From: Oxobacter pfennigii
GTDB taxonomy: Bacteria > Bacillota > Clostridia > Clostridiales > Oxobacteraceae
Reading direction: 5' to 3'
Assembly (NCBI RefSeq): GCF_001317355.1
Contig: NZ_LKET01000026.1
Location: 1-64,000 of the forward strand
Length of the DNA stretch: 64,000 nucleotides
The position numbers were made by a program, and so were the translations under genes. Each line of letters starts with the position of its first letter. Position 1 is the stretch's first letter. This document shows positions 55,164 through 64,000 of this stretch, in pieces. The notes beneath the pieces are model-generated. The model saw only the letters and a list, made by a program, of their open reading frames with translations, did not search any database and had not been told where the DNA came from.

Positions 55164-55197
55164 AACAGCACCATCTACCATGGTTGATGGTGCTGTT
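55164..55197. terminator. Perfect 12-bp hairpin
   Basis: AACAGCACCATC pairs with GATGGTGCTGTT, with a CCATGG in the 10-base loop. It lies ahead of the LysR debris and may be a terminator left from lost genes. Confidence 0.5.
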
Positions 55198-55210
55198 ATA
55201 ATTCCTGTAG

Positions 55211-55510
55211 AGTGGCAACAGCTATCGTGTAGTTATGGAAAGAATTCTCTGCTGAAGCAGCTATTCGGCTTGAATCAGCGTTGGAATGCGGAAGCATAGA
55301 AGCAATAAAAAAAACTGGTTATAAGCGGACTTGGTATAACACTTCTTCCACGGGTAGTCGTAGAGGAAGAAATATAACAAGGACAATTGATAGATCTTAA
55401 ATGGCCAGGACCTGATTTTCAAATAAAACCCAAGTAGTATATCACAACAACAAATGGTCCACACGGGCATTAAAGGCCATGATGGAGCCAGTTCATGAAA
55501 AGTGTCTATA
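55211..55510 (+). pseudogene. LysR-family regulator remnant (C-terminal domain)
   Basis: Fragments in several frames line up as a LysR substrate-binding C-terminus: NSYRVVMERIL, then AEAAIRLESALECGSIEAIK, then LVISGLGITLLPRVVVEEEI, a TAA at about 55386, QGQLIDLKWPGPDFQIK, and VVYHNNKWSTRALKAMMEPVHEK. There are at least three frameshifts (one in the A-run near 55310) plus a stop. The DNA-binding N-terminus is gone. Confidence 0.78.
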
Positions 55511-55782
55511 CTATAAAATAATGATAAAGGAATACAGTGCTAGGTGTTAATAACAACTCAGCAATATCTCAAAAACAATGGAGAACAACTCAGGCGATCA
55601 ATACTGGATGATAAATTTCATATCAATCCTGTCAGAATAGTGGAAATACTAAAGGAATATGGGAAACAAACAGAAAAACTTCTTATCGAAATTTGTCTAT
55701 TCAAAAATCAGGCGAATATAGATGCCATGGACTTAGTGCTGATTATAAGTTGGGGACTACATACAATGAGTACTTATCATTT

Positions 55783-56589
55783 TTATACTCCAACATTTAT
55801 GACAAAAACCCTGTGTGCCTCCCTTGAACTTTTAAAAAAACCTGCAAGCTTAAATATCAAGCGATAGTTTTCGGGCAGTATTTCAATCACGTTTTTATCA
55901 GTCAAATAGAGCGTTTTCAAATGCTTCGCTCCCTCAGTATAACCCTCAATTTCCTTAGGATCATCAACACCCCATTTTATCGTTGCACCTGTTTTTTTCA
56001 ATGACGGATGATGCTTCGAACTTTTTGCAGTTAACTTGGAATATGCATCGAAAATTATTGTATAGCACCTGAACTTCGATTTCAGAGCGGTGAAAAGTGT
56101 TTTTATCTCTTTTTCAGAAAGATACATGAGCAATCCCTCTGCAATAACAAGTATCTCATTTTCGATTGCTCCTATGCCATCCAGCCATCTGAGGTCTGTG
56201 ACAGAGGAGGCAATGTATTTATAGCTATCTGTTTCACCATACAATTGCTTTTTTATATCAATAACCGCCGGGAAATCCAAATCATACCACATTCCAACAG
56301 GAAGTCCTAACCGCATAAATCGTGCATCAAGTCCGCAACCGAGATGCAAAACCAAGCAGCTTGGATTTTCTCCGATGAAGCCCTTGGAGAAATCGTCAAT
56401 AATTGCTGCGCGTATTGCAAGCATGACCTGTGTTTTATTCTGGATTTTCAGCCTAGAGTAATCGTAATCAAGCTTGCCTATCGCCGCTTCGGCATATAAA
56501 TCTTTAAAAACTCCCGCTTTGCTCATCTTAGCTTTGCCGTACAGCGGGATTATCAAAGTTTCCATTTCGTTTTTCAACTGTATTTTCAT
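55783..56589 (-). CDS. Class I SAM-dependent methyltransferase, leucine carboxyl methyltransferase (TcmP) type
   Basis: 268 residues. The SAM-binding motif I reads LVLHLGCGLDARF at about 87-99, motif post-I has WYDLDFPAVIDIKKQL, and EILVIAEGLLMYLSEKEIKTLF is the EGLLMYL signature of the LCMT/TcmP group. The family O-methylates carboxyl or hydroxyl groups of small molecules or proteins. The ATG at 56589 has GGGAG 8 bases upstream. Divergent from a TetR gene, which probably regulates it. Confidence 0.87.
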   Translation of the reverse strand: MKIQLKNEMETLIIPLYGKAKMSKAGVFKDLYAEAAIGKLDYDYSRLKIQNKTQVMLAIRAAIIDDFSKGFIGENPSCLVLHLGCGLDARFMRLGLPVGMWYDLDFPAVIDIKKQLYGETDSYKYIASSVTDLRWLDGIGAIENEILVIAEGLLMYLSEKEIKTLFTALKSKFRCYTIIFDAYSKLTAKSSKHHPSLKKTGATIKWGVDDPKEIEGYTEGAKHLKTLYLTDKNVIEILPENYRLIFKLAGFFKSSREAHRVFVINVGV

Positions 56590-56732
56590 ATGGCTATCTC
56601 CCAATATCAATAATCTTACCCTGCAAAATGTTTTCCATTGATTGTAAAATATAAGTCGAATATGAGTCCTCTGCTCTGATATTCAATGCCGATCCTTTTG
56701 CAGCCATCACATGCGGAACTTCTCTTCGAATA

Positions 56733-56838
56733 ATGAACCAATATATATATTAAGTTCATTATAATTTTTTTCTGTCTGCCAGTCAATATGAATTGTACTT
56801 ACAATTTACGCCGGTTCATATTCATGGTATACTGAACC
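56733..56838. promoter_or_regulatory. TetR promoter with GGTTCA/TGAACC operators
   Basis: TTTACG (56805-56810), 17-base spacer and TATACT (56828-56833) form a good sigma-A promoter for the TetR gene. The inverted repeat GGTTCA-N14-TGAACC (56813-56838) overlaps it. A second pair, TGAACC at 56733 and GTTCA at 56754, lies nearer the methyltransferase. Fits autorepression and control of the divergent gene. Confidence 0.65.
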
Positions 56839-56855
56839 AGAGGGCAGGTGTATAT

Positions 56856-57476
56856 ATGAACGGATACGAGAAAAGGACCCAGGAAAAGCGTGATACCATT
56901 GTAAAAGTGGCTCAAGAGCTGTTCGCAGAAAAGGGTATTGCGGCGGTTAGTATCACTGATATCGCGGCAAAAGCGAATGTGTCCCGTGTTACTCTGTTCA
57001 AATATTTTGGGGATAAAGAAACATTGGCGAAAGAGGCAATGTTTTTATGGATTGAGCTGCTCATGAAAGAATATGAAGACATACTTTCAAGTTCTAAGCC
57101 CTTCCATCAAAAGCTGCTTGGACTTCTGAGCACAAGGCTTGCCGGGAGTGAAAGGATAGGAGAGCGTTTTATCCATTCGACGGCATGGGATGACCCGGAA
57201 TTTCTCAGACTTATCAATGAAATGACTGCCACTCACGCTCTTCCGATAATCATACAGCTTATTGAAGAAGGGAAAAGCTCGGGCAATATTGATTCCTTAC
57301 TCAACAATGAAGCGATTCTCGCCTATTTTTCAGCCTTCGGCTCTATTGTCAAAAATCCTGAGTACATCAAAAAAGGAAGAGAGTTTCAAATCAGCATGTT
57401 CAACCTATTTATGGGCGGATTGATAAAAAACTGGCATCAAAAAATGGATACCGTCTATCATACTTCAAATACTTAG
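56856..57476 (+). CDS. TetR family transcriptional regulator
   Basis: 206 residues from the chosen start; GGGCAGGTG precedes the ATG at 56856, and the longer frame from 56793 runs through the promoter. The TetR helix-turn-helix is at about residues 12-57 (DTIVKVAQELFAEKGIAAVSITDIAAKANVSRVTLFKYFGDKETL). The C-terminal ligand domain is of the type common in Firmicutes; ligand unknown. Probably represses itself and the divergent methyltransferase through the GGTTCA sites. Confidence 0.9.
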   Translation: MNGYEKRTQEKRDTIVKVAQELFAEKGIAAVSITDIAAKANVSRVTLFKYFGDKETLAKEAMFLWIELLMKEYEDILSSSKPFHQKLLGLLSTRLAGSERIGERFIHSTAWDDPEFLRLINEMTATHALPIIIQLIEEGKSSGNIDSLLNNEAILAYFSAFGSIVKNPEYIKKGREFQISMFNLFMGGLIKNWHQKMDTVYHTSNT

Positions 57477-57512
57477 CATCTGAATCCAGTATATTATAAG
57501 TTTTAAACAAGT

Positions 57513-57546
57513 AAAAGGACTTAAATCACGAAGTTCAAGTCCTTTT
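57513..57546. terminator. Bidirectional terminator between TetR and ssrA
   Basis: AAAAGGACTT pairs perfectly with AAGTCCTTTT over a 14-base loop. It follows the TetR stop on one strand and the tmRNA 3' end (13 bases away) on the other. Confidence 0.85.
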
Positions 57547-57559
57547 GCTTCATTTTAAT

Positions 57560-57919
57560 TGGTGGAGGCGAGGGGAGTTGAACCCCTGTCCGAAAGTCAG
57601 AAAACCCGAGTTTCTCCGAGCGCAGTCAATGAATTAACATTCCCTCCGTCAGTCTCCCACTGACAGGATACTGACTTCAGTAGCTTCATAAATTCCGTTC
57701 TTTACTCAAAGCTTTGTAAAGCGCGGTGCCCCACTAATCGACGCCCAATCCCCGGCCGTGGGATTCCAGGGTTGAACGAGCTGCCTAAATTAGGCTGCTA
57801 ATGCTAAATTATCGTTAGCGTTTATTGTTTGTCCCCAGCTTTTTAACGTGGCACCGAAGACCAAACCACGGCTCGCTTATCGAATCACCCATACCCCCGT
57901 CGAAACCAAATACGCCCCC
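57560..57919 (-). ncRNA. ssrA: tmRNA
   Basis: 360 bases. The 5' end GGGGGCG (57919-57913) pairs with CGCCTCC before the encoded CCA at 57560-57562; the T-arm reads GGTTCAACTCC, and the TTTGGTTTCGACGGG segment near the 5' end is the tmRNA hallmark. The tag frame follows TAAAC and encodes ANDNLALAA then TAA. With SmpB it frees ribosomes stalled on broken mRNA and marks the product for proteolysis. smpB and rnr lie directly upstream in the same direction. Confidence 0.97.
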
Positions 57920-57947
57920 GTATTATATGAATCTCCGCTAACAGGTA

Positions 57948-58409
57948 TTATTGATTCCTTGATTTAAATTCCTTTTCCACTTCTCTTTGGGCATCCTTTT
58001 TAGCCATGTCTTCCCTTTTGTCGTAGAGCTTCTTGCCCTTGGCGACAGCCAGGCTTACTTTGACAAGCCCGCGTTTGAGATAAAGTGACAGTGGTATTAA
58101 TGAATATCCTTTTTGTGCAATATACCCGGCAAGCTTTCCTATCTCATTCCTGTGAAGTAGAAGCTTTCTGTCCCTTAATGGGTCACGATTATAGATGTTG
58201 CCCTTTTCATAAGGACTTACATGCATATTATAGAGTATAACCTCACCGTTTTCAACCATGGCATAGCTGTCTTTTAAATTGGCCTTACCCTGCCTTATGG
58301 ACTTTACTTCGGTACCTGATAAGGATATGCCCGCTTCATAGGTTTCTTCTATAAAATAGTCATGTCTTGCTTTTCTGTTTTCTGCCAGGTTCTTTCTTGT
58401 TTCACTCAT
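57948..58409 (-). CDS. smpB: SsrA-binding protein SmpB
   Basis: 153 residues, normal length. [40 protein letters not shown] and [11 protein letters not shown] are family features; the basic C-terminal tail ([26 protein letters not shown]) enters the ribosomal mRNA channel. It binds tmRNA, whose gene starts 28 bases downstream. GGTGGT precedes the ATG. Confidence 0.98.
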   Translation of the reverse strand: MSETRKNLAENRKARHDYFIEETYEAGISLSGTEVKSIRQGKANLKDSYAMVENGEVILYNMHVSPYEKGNIYNRDPLRDRKLLLHRNEIGKLAGYIAQKGYSLIPLSLYLKRGLVKVSLAVAKGKKLYDKREDMAKKDAQREVEKEFKSRNQ

Positions 58410-58508
58410 AATACCACCTGAATTTAATTTGATTTTAAAATATTGAGATTCAGAGTTTAATTATAACACATCTTTGTATTATGTCAACATTCTAATAGCC
58501 CTAGAAAA

Positions 58509-60623
58509 TTACTCTTCCAGGACGAAATCGATGGTTCTTTCATCGACATTGACCTTGGATACCTTTATCTTTACTAAATCACCAAGCCTGTAAATTTTTC
58601 TTTTGACCTCGCCTATGAATGAGTGATGTTTTTCATCATGAAAATAGTAATCATCTACCAGGCTGCTTACATGGACCAAGCCTTCGATTGTGTTCTCAAG
58701 CTCAACAAACATGCCAAAAGGAGTTACACTGGTTATAATACCGTCGTATACCTCACCGATTCTATCCTGCATGTATTCGGCTTTCTTTAAATCATCAACT
58801 TCTCTTTCGGCTTCCGTAGCTGTAATTTCTGTCTCACTTGACTGCTTTGCAGCGTATTTTACAAAGCCCTCAAGCTTCTTTATCCTCTTATCCGTTAAGC
58901 TGTCATTCAAAAACTCTCTTATAATCCTATGGATTGTAAGATCAGGATACCTTCTTATAGGAGAGGTAAAATGGGTATAATACTTTGCGGCAAGCCCGAA
59001 GTGCCCTAAACACTCAGGGGAATATTTAGCTTTTCTCAGTGAGCGAAGCATAAGTGTGTTTATTATAACCTCTTCTTTTTTGCCGGCAACTTTTTGTATT
59101 ATATCCTGAAGCGCTTTAGGATGAATGTCGCTTATTCCTTTGACATAGTATCCGAAATTGTGTATGAACTCATTAAATGCTTCCATCTTGTCAGGGTCCG
59201 GATCTTCATGAATTCTGTATATGAAGGGAAGCTCAGTCCAATACATATGCTCGGCTACGGTTTCATTTGCAACAAGCATGAATTCTTCAATAACCATGTT
59301 GGCAATTTCTCTTGTATATGGGCGGACATCTATGGGCTTACCCCTGTCATCAAGAGTAATCTTACTTTCGGGAAAATCAAAGTCTATACTTCCTCTTGCC
59401 ATCCTTTTCTTCCTTAGTATACCGCAAAGCTCTTCCATGAGCTTGAAATCATCAATGAGATAATCATATCTCTTTGTTACTTCCGGGTCATTATCCTTTA
59501 ATATTTTGGTGACATCGGTATATGTCATTCTCTCATTAGTTTTTATTATACTTTCAAATATTCTGTGGTCCACGACCTTGCCCGCTCCATCTATCTCCAT
59601 CATGCAGGTCATGGTCAGCCTGTCGACCTTGGGATTCAGACTGCATATACCGTTCGACAGCTTTTTAGGCAGCATGGGCACTACCCTGTCTATAAGGTAT
59701 ACACTGGTTCCCCTTATCTGGGCTTCTTTATCGATTGGGTCATTTTCTCTTACATAATAGCTTACATCGGCGATATGAACTCCTAATTTGTAATTGCCGT
59801 TAGAAAGCTTTTCTATGGATACGGCGTCATCTAAGTCCTTTGCATCTTCACCGTCTATTGTAACTATTTTAAGATTTCTTAAATCTTCTCTTCTTTCATA
59901 TTCCCGCTGCGGTATGGTTTCTGATATGGCCTCTGCCGCACTTTGCACATCTTCAGGAAATTCTTCGGGAAGGCCGTATTTCCTGATAACAGATAGTATA
60001 TCTATTCCCGGCTGTCCTTTATGGCCTAATATTTCTATTATTTTGCCCTCGGGATTACGCCTGGGTTCAGGCCATTTAGTTATCTCCACAACAACTTTGT
60101 GACCTGTTTCTGCGCCGTTAATTTCGGTTTTAGGCACAAAAATGTCCTGTGATATCCTCTTGTCATCGGGTATGACAAATCCAAAGTGATTGTTACTCTC
60201 AAAGGTACCGATAACCTGATTGGTGGCTCTTTTAATTATCCTTATTATTTCACCTTCGGCCCTTTTGCCGCCTTCCTTGCTTTTAGTAATCTTTCCTATT
60301 ACTCTGTCATTGTTCATGGCTCCGTTCATACTGTCTGCAGATATATAAATATCCACCATGTTTTCATCGTCTGGTATTATAAAACCAAAGCCCTTCTGAT
60401 GGCCTTGAAGCTTTCCTACCACCAGGTTCATCCTCTCAGGTACTCCGTATCTGTTTTTTCTTGTTTTGATTATCAGGCCTTCGGCTTCCATTTCATTAAG
60501 CATTTCATAAAAGCTGCTTCTCTCGCTTTTCTTTACTTCAAATAATTCCGCCATCTGGTCGGCTAACATGGGATTATAAGCAGATTCTTTCATGAAATTA
60601 AGTATATCTTCCTTATTTTTCAA
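58509..60623 (-). CDS. rnr: Ribonuclease R
   Basis: 704 residues. Order of domains: N-terminal winged helix (about 1-65), two cold-shock OB folds (about 66-220), the RNB catalytic domain with TIDGEDAKDLDDAVS (metal-binding aspartates) at about 252-266, and a C-terminal S1 domain (DGIITSVTPFGMFVELENTIEGLVHVSSL). It degrades structured RNA 3' to 5' and takes part in decay of mRNA released by trans-translation, which suits its place upstream of smpB and ssrA. Ribosome binding site GGAGGAATT. Confidence 0.97.
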   Translation of the reverse strand: MKNKEDILNFMKESAYNPMLADQMAELFEVKKSERSSFYEMLNEMEAEGLIIKTRKNRYGVPERMNLVVGKLQGHQKGFGFIIPDDENMVDIYISADSMNGAMNNDRVIGKITKSKEGGKRAEGEIIRIIKRATNQVIGTFESNNHFGFVIPDDKRISQDIFVPKTEINGAETGHKVVVEITKWPEPRRNPEGKIIEILGHKGQPGIDILSVIRKYGLPEEFPEDVQSAAEAISETIPQREYERREDLRNLKIVTIDGEDAKDLDDAVSIEKLSNGNYKLGVHIADVSYYVRENDPIDKEAQIRGTSVYLIDRVVPMLPKKLSNGICSLNPKVDRLTMTCMMEIDGAGKVVDHRIFESIIKTNERMTYTDVTKILKDNDPEVTKRYDYLIDDFKLMEELCGILRKKRMARGSIDFDFPESKITLDDRGKPIDVRPYTREIANMVIEEFMLVANETVAEHMYWTELPFIYRIHEDPDPDKMEAFNEFIHNFGYYVKGISDIHPKALQDIIQKVAGKKEEVIINTLMLRSLRKAKYSPECLGHFGLAAKYYTHFTSPIRRYPDLTIHRIIREFLNDSLTDKRIKKLEGFVKYAAKQSSETEITATEAEREVDDLKKAEYMQDRIGEVYDGIITSVTPFGMFVELENTIEGLVHVSSLVDDYYFHDEKHHSFIGEVKRKIYRLGDLVKIKVSKVNVDERTIDFVLEE

Positions 60624-60693
60624 AATAATTCCTCCATTATCTAAATTGTACTATTTTTTATTATACTGATTTTTATAAATATCTATACTTAAA

Positions 60694-60987
60694 CTAAATT
60701 ATTCTATAAATTACATACGCAAAAGCAACTATGTTCAAAATGACTATGGCCGGAATCCCATATTTGAATTTATTGTGCAGGGTTTTATGATGAAAAAGCC
60801 TCATTCCGCTGTAAATTCCCAATGCTCCACCTATTATTGCAGTTATAAAAATACTCTTTTCAGGTACTCTCCACTTCTTTCTAGCTGACTTCCATTTGTC
60901 GATTCCCATAATAAAAAATGCGTATGCATTAATTACAAGAATATAGGCCAAAACATATATATATGCATTCTTAAGGAACTTATCCAT
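60694..60987 (-). CDS. DUF1294 small membrane protein
   Basis: 97 residues with three hydrophobic segments and the DUF1294 pattern (GIDKWKSARKKWRVPEKSIFITAIIGGALGIYSGMRLFHHKT). Function unknown. AGGAGGTAGG lies 7 bases before the ATG. It is in the same direction as rnr with a 70-base gap. Confidence 0.88.
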   Translation of the reverse strand: MDKFLKNAYIYVLAYILVINAYAFFIMGIDKWKSARKKWRVPEKSIFITAIIGGALGIYSGMRLFHHKTLHNKFKYGIPAIVILNIVAFAYVIYRII

Positions 60988-61144
60988 TATATTCCTACCT
61001 CCTCGGATATTTATATATTACTTCACCTCTAATTTATATTCAACTAGACATTTTGAGACTTAATTGTTAACTTATTTTGTACATCTAAATTTTGTAAAGG
61101 TAATCACAAACAAATGTCGAATATATTTTTACGGAGGGATTACC

Positions 61145-62500
61145 ATGAGAAAGGCACTGCAAGTTCTGTTTTTCAGTATAATTTTCTTATTTTTTATAGA
61201 CACATTGGCTTATGCCAACATAGCACCCTTAAGAGTTAAGGATGAAGGCGTTGAGCCTATGGAAAATTCCCCTGTTAAAATTGAGTCGGCCGAAATCACT
61301 GTTCAGCCTGATAATACGGGGTTTAAATTCAACTGCAATTATGTTCTTAAAGGTTTTACTGACAGCGAAGATCTCTTAATCGGTATTCCGGGAGACTTAG
61401 GATACACACTGGAAGCCGGATATATCGAGAATATAAATGCTGCGGTTAACGGACGGCCGGTTAATTTTAAAACCTATGATACGGCAAGAGTACTATCAGA
61501 TGTCTGGAAAAACTACAATTCCCCTCTGCATTTTAAATGGTATACTTTTTCACTGCCAGTTAAGCAAGATACCATAAGCAACATAAGCATAACGTATAAT
61601 ATCAATTGGAAAATCTTTGAACAAAATCAAAGGACCCCATATTACATAGTTCCATTTCTCATGTCCACCGACAAACTTTTCGGAGACAGCATAGGCTCTT
61701 ACAAAATAAGCTACTTATCCGGTTTAAATGATACTATAAGTCCGCCGGATACAAAGGTAATGATAAATTCCATGCTGGAACCTAACATAATTTCCCGGGC
61801 AATATTAATGCCCTCTTCGACAGAAGGAGAAATATCCTGGAAGTTTGAATCGCCCGATGAGTTTCAGGATTACAGGCTGGTGGTACTATCTTACAGTAAA
61901 TTGTCGTCGGAATTTACCGAAAGCCTTAAATTAGATGCTGCAGTAATTCAGGAATTAAAATGGGCAATCCTTAATAATAATTTGGAAAGGCTGGCATCTA
62001 TTTTTGAAGATATTGCAAAACAAAATATCACCGGCAGTTTAAAAAGCTCGGAATTAGGTACTGCAGCCTATCTTTCCTCCGAATATTATTACAGAATGGG
62101 AAGACTCAGCAAAGCTTTGGAAATGCTCTCCCTCCCGGATAAAACAAACATCTGGCCCTGGGACATAAAATATCAGTATATACATTCTTTGAGCTTAAGC
62201 GAAAGAGGGGAATATACAGAGCTTTTAGAAGAGTTAACAAAGCTTTATCAGAATAAAGATTTTATTTTACTCACAGGATATGCGGAAAGCGAAATAGAAG
62301 CTTTGACAGAAATACTAAATAAACAGGAAATGGAAAGTAAAGCAGCTGAGGAATTAAAAATTCCTGAAGTCACGCCTGTGCCAACAGACGAAAAAACAGA
62401 CAATGCAATTCATATCAGATACTGGTTTATCATAATTCCGCTTTGCATTATAATAATAGTTTTGTTATGGATAATATATATTAAACTGAAAAAAAGGTAA
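61145..62500 (+). CDS. Unrecognised exported protein with C-terminal membrane anchor
   Basis: 451 residues. GGAGGG lies 6 bases before the ATG at 61145; the frame open from 61064 has no ribosome binding site. There is an N-terminal signal peptide (about residues 8-25, ending near LAYA), a large beta-rich outer domain (about 30-260), a helical region with paired tyrosines and leucines that could form TPR-like hairpins (about 275-395), a short Pro/Thr linker and one C-terminal transmembrane segment ending in KLKKR. So the main part should lie outside the cell, anchored at its C-terminus. I recognise no family. Own terminator downstream. Confidence 0.7.
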   Translation: MRKALQVLFFSIIFLFFIDTLAYANIAPLRVKDEGVEPMENSPVKIESAEITVQPDNTGFKFNCNYVLKGFTDSEDLLIGIPGDLGYTLEAGYIENINAAVNGRPVNFKTYDTARVLSDVWKNYNSPLHFKWYTFSLPVKQDTISNISITYNINWKIFEQNQRTPYYIVPFLMSTDKLFGDSIGSYKISYLSGLNDTISPPDTKVMINSMLEPNIISRAILMPSSTEGEISWKFESPDEFQDYRLVVLSYSKLSSEFTESLKLDAAVIQELKWAILNNNLERLASIFEDIAKQNITGSLKSSELGTAAYLSSEYYYRMGRLSKALEMLSLPDKTNIWPWDIKYQYIHSLSLSERGEYTELLEELTKLYQNKDFILLTGYAESEIEALTEILNKQEMESKAAEELKIPEVTPVPTDEKTDNAIHIRYWFIIIPLCIIIIVLLWIIYIKLKKR

Positions 62501-62506
62501 AACAAA

Positions 62507-62526
62507 AGGAGCGGATAACCGCTCCT
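62507..62526. terminator. Terminator between the exported protein and hppA
   Basis: AGGAGCGG pairs with CCGCTCCT over ATAA. The convergent hppA gene ends at 62533, so it may act on both strands. Confidence 0.75.
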
Positions 62527-62532
62527 ATTATT

Positions 62533-64000
62533 TTACTTCAATATATTAAGTAGTAAACCGCCGTATTTTAAGAATACAGGTGCAAATACCAATGAAACAA
62601 TTGTCATAAGCTTTATCAATATATTCATTGAAGGACCTGATGTATCCTTGAAGGGGTCACCTACTGTATCACCTATAACTGCTGCCTGGTGAGTAGGGCT
62701 TCCTTTACCGCCATGAGCTCCTGTTTCGATGTATTTCTTGGCATTATCCCAGGCACCGCCTGAATTGGACATCTGTATAGCCATGAGAACGCCCGTTACA
62801 ACTGCTCCAGCTATAAGTCCGCCCAAAGCTGCCGGTCCTAAGAGTATCCCAACTACCAAAGGTATAACAACTGCAAGAACTCCGGGAAGCACCATTTCTT
62901 TAAGCGCGGCTCCTGTTGAAATGTCTACGCATTTTCTGTAGTCAGGCTTGCCTGTTCCTTCCATAATTCCGGGGATTTCTTTAAACTGACGCCTTACTTC
63001 TTCTATCATCTGGTTTGCGGCTTTACCAACAGCTTCCATTGTCATTGCTCCGAATAGGAATGGAAGCATACCGCCAAGAAGAACGCCCACAAGTACCATG
63101 GGAGTCAATAAATCTATTGTTGTAAGCTGTACAGCCTGTGAATATGATGCAAACAATGCAAGGGCTGTCAATGCTGCTGAACCTATTGCAAAACCTTTTC
63201 CTATAGCTGCTGTTGTATTACCTACTGAGTCAAGCTTATCTGTAACTTCTCTTACCGAATGAGGAAGTCCTGACATTTCAGCTATACCGCCGGCGTTATC
63301 TGCAATGGGACCGTATGCGTCAACTGCAACTGTAAGACCGGTTGTGGAGAGCATACCAACTGCAGCAAGCGCAATACCATATAATCCTTTTGCTATTTCC
63401 TGAGCATTTTCTGTCCCGCCTGTTATGTAGAAAGATAAAAGAATTGCAATTGCAATAAACAATATAGGCATCATTGTTGAATACATTCCTACTGCAAGAC
63501 CGCTTATAATAGTTGTGGCAGGCCCTGTTTCAGATTGCTTGGCAATTTTTTTAACGTGTTTAAAATCAGCAGAAGTATATACTTCTGTTATCTGACCTAT
63601 AAGTGTACCAACTATAAGGCCTGAAGCTACTGCAAAGAAGGGTTTTAAATCCCCTGCAAATAAAACATAGCTTAATATTCCTGCTCCGGCCAGTACTATT
63701 ATGCTTCCGACATATGTACCGTTTTTTAATGCTTTGTGCGGATTTGCTTTCTCATCGCCTCTTACGAAGAGTGAACCTATGATTGATGCCACAATACCGA
63801 CAGCTGAAAGAAGCAATGTATAAAGCACGCCTTCTCCTGAAGCATAAACTACAGCCCCCAATGTGACTGCAGATATAATAGCACCGCAGTATGATTCAAA
63901 CAAGTCAGCGCCCATTCCGGCAACGTCACCGACGTTATCACCAACGTTATCGGCAATAACTGCAGGGTTTCTTGGATCATCTTCAGGAATTCCGGCTTCT
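62533..64000 (-). CDS. hppA: Membrane-bound ion-translocating pyrophosphatase (5' end outside window)
   Basis: 489 codons visible; the gene runs off the window, with the upstream part still in frame ([37 protein letters not shown]). The DNVGDNVGD motif binds pyrophosphate with Mg2+. The [15 protein letters not shown] segment has alanine where K+-independent enzymes have lysine, so this should be the K+-dependent class; whether it pumps H+ or Na+ cannot be decided from this part. The C-terminal half contains many hydrophobic segments and [14 protein letters not shown] and [17 protein letters not shown], the second substrate-binding site. It couples pyrophosphate breakdown to ion export. Confidence 0.96.
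   Translation of the reverse strand, partial: EAGIPEDDPRNPAVIADNVGDNVGDVAGMGADLFESYCGAIISAVTLGAVVYASGEGVLYTLLLSAVGIVASIIGSLFVRGDEKANPHKALKNGTYVGSIIVLAGAGILSYVLFAGDLKPFFAVASGLIVGTLIGQITEVYTSADFKHVKKIAKQSETGPATTIISGLAVGMYSTMMPILFIAIAILLSFYITGGTENAQEIAKGLYGIALAAVGMLSTTGLTVAVDAYGPIADNAGGIAEMSGLPHSVREVTDKLDSVGNTTAAIGKGFAIGSAALTALALFASYSQAVQLTTIDLLTPMVLVGVLLGGMLPFLFGAMTMEAVGKAANQMIEEVRRQFKEIPGIMEGTGKPDYRKCVDISTGAALKEMVLPGVLAVVIPLVVGILLGPAALGGLIAGAVVTGVLMAIQMSNSGGAWDNAKKYIETGAHGGKGSPTHQAAVIGDTVGDPFKDTSGPSMNILIKLMTIVSLVFAPVFLKYGGLLLNILK

Noticed and set aside
55544-55867. 107-codon frame after the LysR debris
   Set aside because: Overlaps the 3' end of the methyltransferase gene on the other strand, has no clear ribosome binding site and no recognised family; could be a remnant.
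52652-57919. Integrative element inserted at ssrA with attL/attR
   Set aside because: No integrase or other mobility gene is seen between the copies, and the duplication is far longer than an attachment site.

Overview
The window looks like chromosomal DNA of an anaerobic, spore-forming, low-GC member of the Clostridia. The signs are: AGGAGG-type ribosome binding sites before nearly every gene, AT-rich spacers, two BclA/BclB-like exosporium proteins (one behind a good sigma-K promoter match), an [FeFe]-hydrogenase maturation operon, corrinoid/UroD-type methyl-transfer genes of the kind found in acetogens and methylotrophic anaerobes, and a membrane pyrophosphatase. I cannot name the species. 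No rRNA, tRNA or CRISPR was seen; one tmRNA gene is present.

Layout. 1-7.1 kb: cell surface and envelope genes (collagen-like exosporium protein cut by the window start, DegV, cardiolipin synthase, GT8 glycosyltransferase, MarR, BclA-like protein). 7.2-12.4 kb: TetR regulator, then a methyl-transfer cluster (corrinoid protein, GPH transporter, UroD-family methyltransferase, DUF2284 protein). 12.5-16.2 kb: aminotransferase, 2-hydroxyacid dehydrogenase, MFS transporter. 16.4-21.5 kb: catecholate-siderophore-type ABC importer with three palindromes in its divergent promoter region and an alpha/beta hydrolase on the other side. 21.5-29.6 kb: HelD-like helicase, a roughly 200-bp foldback element, and the operon TM1266-hydE-hydG-hydF-aspA. 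29.7-35.1 kb: hairpin array, second GPH transporter, a decayed UroD gene, a PucR-type regulator and a second UroD-family gene. 35.1-39.5 kb: phosphate operon pstB-pstS-pstC-pstA-pstB' behind a four-repeat PhoP box. 39.6-47.4 kb: reductive pyrimidine degradation operon with its own ABC importer. 48.4-53.4 kb: a GC-rich panD-panC-panB-panG-like island flanked by gene debris, including a truncated second copy of tmRNA. 53.4-57.5 kb: msrA/msrB (apparently one gene split by one base), a small membrane protein, LysR debris, a methyltransferase and a divergent TetR. 57.5-64 kb: ssrA, smpB, rnr, DUF1294 protein, an unrecognised secreted/anchored protein and the 3' part of hppA.

How they work together. 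The pyrimidine operon should import a substrate and degrade it to beta-alanine, which the neighbouring PanC can use; PanD gives a second route from aspartate. The two UroD loci flank the hydrogenase-maturation operon and share transporter type, but no classical MT-I methyltransferase (MttB/MtgB type) or corrinoid-activation protein is present. rnr, smpB and ssrA form the trans-translation and RNA-decay set.

Most striking observation: the two PstB ATPases of the phosphate operon carry complementary defects. The distal one has lost the Walker A lysine, Q-loop glutamine and Walker B glutamate but keeps LSGGQ; the proximal one keeps the catalytic motifs but has LSPGQ. This predicts an asymmetric heterodimer with one consensus and one degenerate nucleotide site. 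Start codons were chosen by ribosome binding site where possible; all family assignments are from reading motifs, not from searches.
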